Positions 63,233 to 64,000 of a stretch of DNA of 64,000 nt are shown here, piece after piece; the first letter of the stretch is position 1, and each line of letters begins with the position of its first letter. The stretch is taken from the NCBI RefSeq assembly GCF_900143065.1, contig NZ_FRCX01000006.1, forward strand, positions 186,001 through 250,000, in the 5' to 3' direction. The notes beneath the pieces are model-generated. The model saw only the letters and a program-made list of their open reading frames with translations. It was not told the origin of the DNA and did not search any database. The DNA is from Duganella sacchari (GTDB lineage: Bacteria > Pseudomonadota > Gammaproteobacteria > Burkholderiales > Burkholderiaceae_D). Made by a program: the position numbers and the translations under genes.

Positions 63233-63939
63233 TTGTGGCTGTCCCCGGCTTCCGCGCTGGCGCGTGCGGCTTCGTTGAATTTCTCCAGGCAGTAGCCGAG
63301 GCCGCGCACCGTGGCGATGCGGATGCCGCCCACTTCGATCTTCTTGCGCAGGCGGTGCACATACACTTCGATGGCGTTGTTGCTGACTTCCTCGCCCCAT
63401 TCGCACAGGTGGTCGACCAGCTGTTCCTTCGACACCAGCCGGCCGGTGCGCGCCAGCAGGATTTCCAGCAGGCCCAGTTCGCGCGCCGACAGGTCCAGCA
63501 TCTGCTCATTGATGTAAGCGCTGCGGCCGACCTGGTCATAATTCAGCGGGCCGTGCTTGATGACGGTGGCGCCGCCGCCGGCGCCACGGCGGGTCAGGGC
63601 GCGCACGCGTGCCTCCAGTTCCGACAGCGCAAACGGTTTGGCCATATAATCATCGGCGCCGAGGTCGAGGCCGTTGACGCGCTGTTCGATGGAATCGGCG
63701 GCGGTCAGGATCAGCACCGGCAGCAGCGAGCCGCGCGAGCGCAGGCGGCGCAGCACTTCCAGGCCGGACAGCTTGGGCAGGCCCAGGTCCAGGATCAGCA
63801 AATCGAATTCCTGGGTCGACAGCGCGGTGTCGGCCTCCTGGCCGTTTCTGACGCAGTCGATGGCGTAACCGGACTGGCGCAGGGATCTGGTCAGCCCGTC
63901 GGCCAGCACACTATCGTCTTCGGCAAGTAAAATACGCAT
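63229..63939 (-). CDS. OmpR-family response regulator (TctD-like)
   Basis: 236 residues from ATG 63939 (MRILLAEDD); seven upstream in-frame residues are not needed. The receiver domain has the acidic pair Asp8/Asp9, phospho-acceptor Asp51 (LILDLGLPK) and a conserved Lys in YMAKPF. The C-terminal winged helix (about 125-225) is of the OmpR type. It is the first gene of the regulator-kinase-DUF4212-symporter run, so it probably controls its own operon. Confidence 0.92.
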   Translation of the reverse strand: MRILLAEDDSVLADGLTRSLRQSGYAIDCVRNGQEADTALSTQEFDLLILDLGLPKLSGLEVLRRLRSRGSLLPVLILTAADSIEQRVNGLDLGADDYMAKPFALSELEARVRALTRRGAGGGATVIKHGPLNYDQVGRSAYINEQMLDLSARELGLLEILLARTGRLVSKEQLVDHLCEWGEEVSNNAIEVYVHRLRKKIEVGGIRIATVRGLGYCLEKFNEAARASAEAGDSHK

Positions 63940-63955
63940 TGAAAAACACTCCAGC

Positions 63956-63989
63956 TGCACAAGACCCTATTTTGGCGAGTTTTTGTGCA
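63956..63989. promoter_or_regulatory. Inverted repeat upstream of the response regulator gene
   Basis: TGCACAA (63956-63962) and TTGTGCA (63983-63989) form a dyad with a 20-base spacer in the putative promoter region. It could be an operator, but it matches no consensus I know. Confidence 0.25.
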
Positions 63990-64000
63990 ATCTCAAAGAA

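Noticed and set aside
1..64000. tRNA, rRNA, CRISPR arrays, insertion sequences or phage genes
   Set aside because: None recognised on either strand when reading the window; the only mobile-like signals are the two palindromes and the HigB/HigA pair.

Overview
The window looks like chromosome from a betaproteobacterium of the order Burkholderiales, most likely the family Oxalobacteraceae (Massilia, Duganella or Janthinobacterium type). The GC content is high, with dense, often overlapping genes. The gene order nadK-recN ... hemH-grpE-dnaK-dnaJ and the divergent block purM / perM-hda-HAD phosphatase-pcnB-folK-panB are both typical of that group. Two long perfect palindromes with a GGGGTCAG core also fit. 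The assignment rests on gene content and order only. I saw no tRNA, rRNA, CRISPR array, insertion sequence or prophage.

Region 1 (1-10030) is housekeeping and stress. It holds a DUF3667 membrane protein, nadK-recN behind a promoter that overlaps a perfect LexA (SOS) box, a small coiled-coil membrane protein, ferrochelatase, the grpE-dnaK-dnaJ chaperone genes and a beta-carbonic anhydrase. Two sigma-32-type promoters lie before grpE and dnaK, and a CIRCE-like HrcA site lies before grpE.

Region 2 (10031-28068) is small-molecule uptake and nitrate assimilation. A TauD-like dioxygenase with its own ABC importer comes first. Then come nasT (ANTAR antiterminator), nrtABD (nitrate ABC importer), a few hypothetical genes, and an operon of nitrate MFS transporter, nirB, nirD, FAD reductase and molybdopterin nitrate reductase. 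Both nitrate operons carry the same leader layout: a near-consensus sigma-54 promoter, then two hexaloop hairpins with A1 and G4 in the loop (the ANTAR RNA target), then a strong intrinsic terminator before the first start codon. This predicts double control: sigma-54/NtrC for nitrogen limitation and NasT antitermination for nitrate or nitrite.

Region 3 (28121-44237) is an amine and polyamine utilisation island. It has four glutamine-synthetase-like ligases, PotGHI importer parts without a binding protein, an MFS exporter, a MocR regulator, PuuD hydrolase, a SpuC-type aminotransferase, a PuuC-type aldehyde dehydrogenase and a second class III aminotransferase. It fits a gamma-glutamylated amine route in which a transaminase replaces the PuuB oxidase. 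One ligase (28121-29491) has lost a metal-binding glutamate.

Region 4 (44241-53240) has a 68-base palindromic element, panB, folK, pcnB, HAD phosphatase, hda, a PerM family protein, purM, a small secreted protein, a HigB/HigA pair arranged head to head, and a PPi-type phosphofructokinase.

Region 5 (53300-63939) holds three tandem secreted S9 peptidases coupled by GTGA overlaps. It is followed by an overlapping four-gene run: response regulator, histidine kinase, DUF4212 subunit and sodium/solute symporter.
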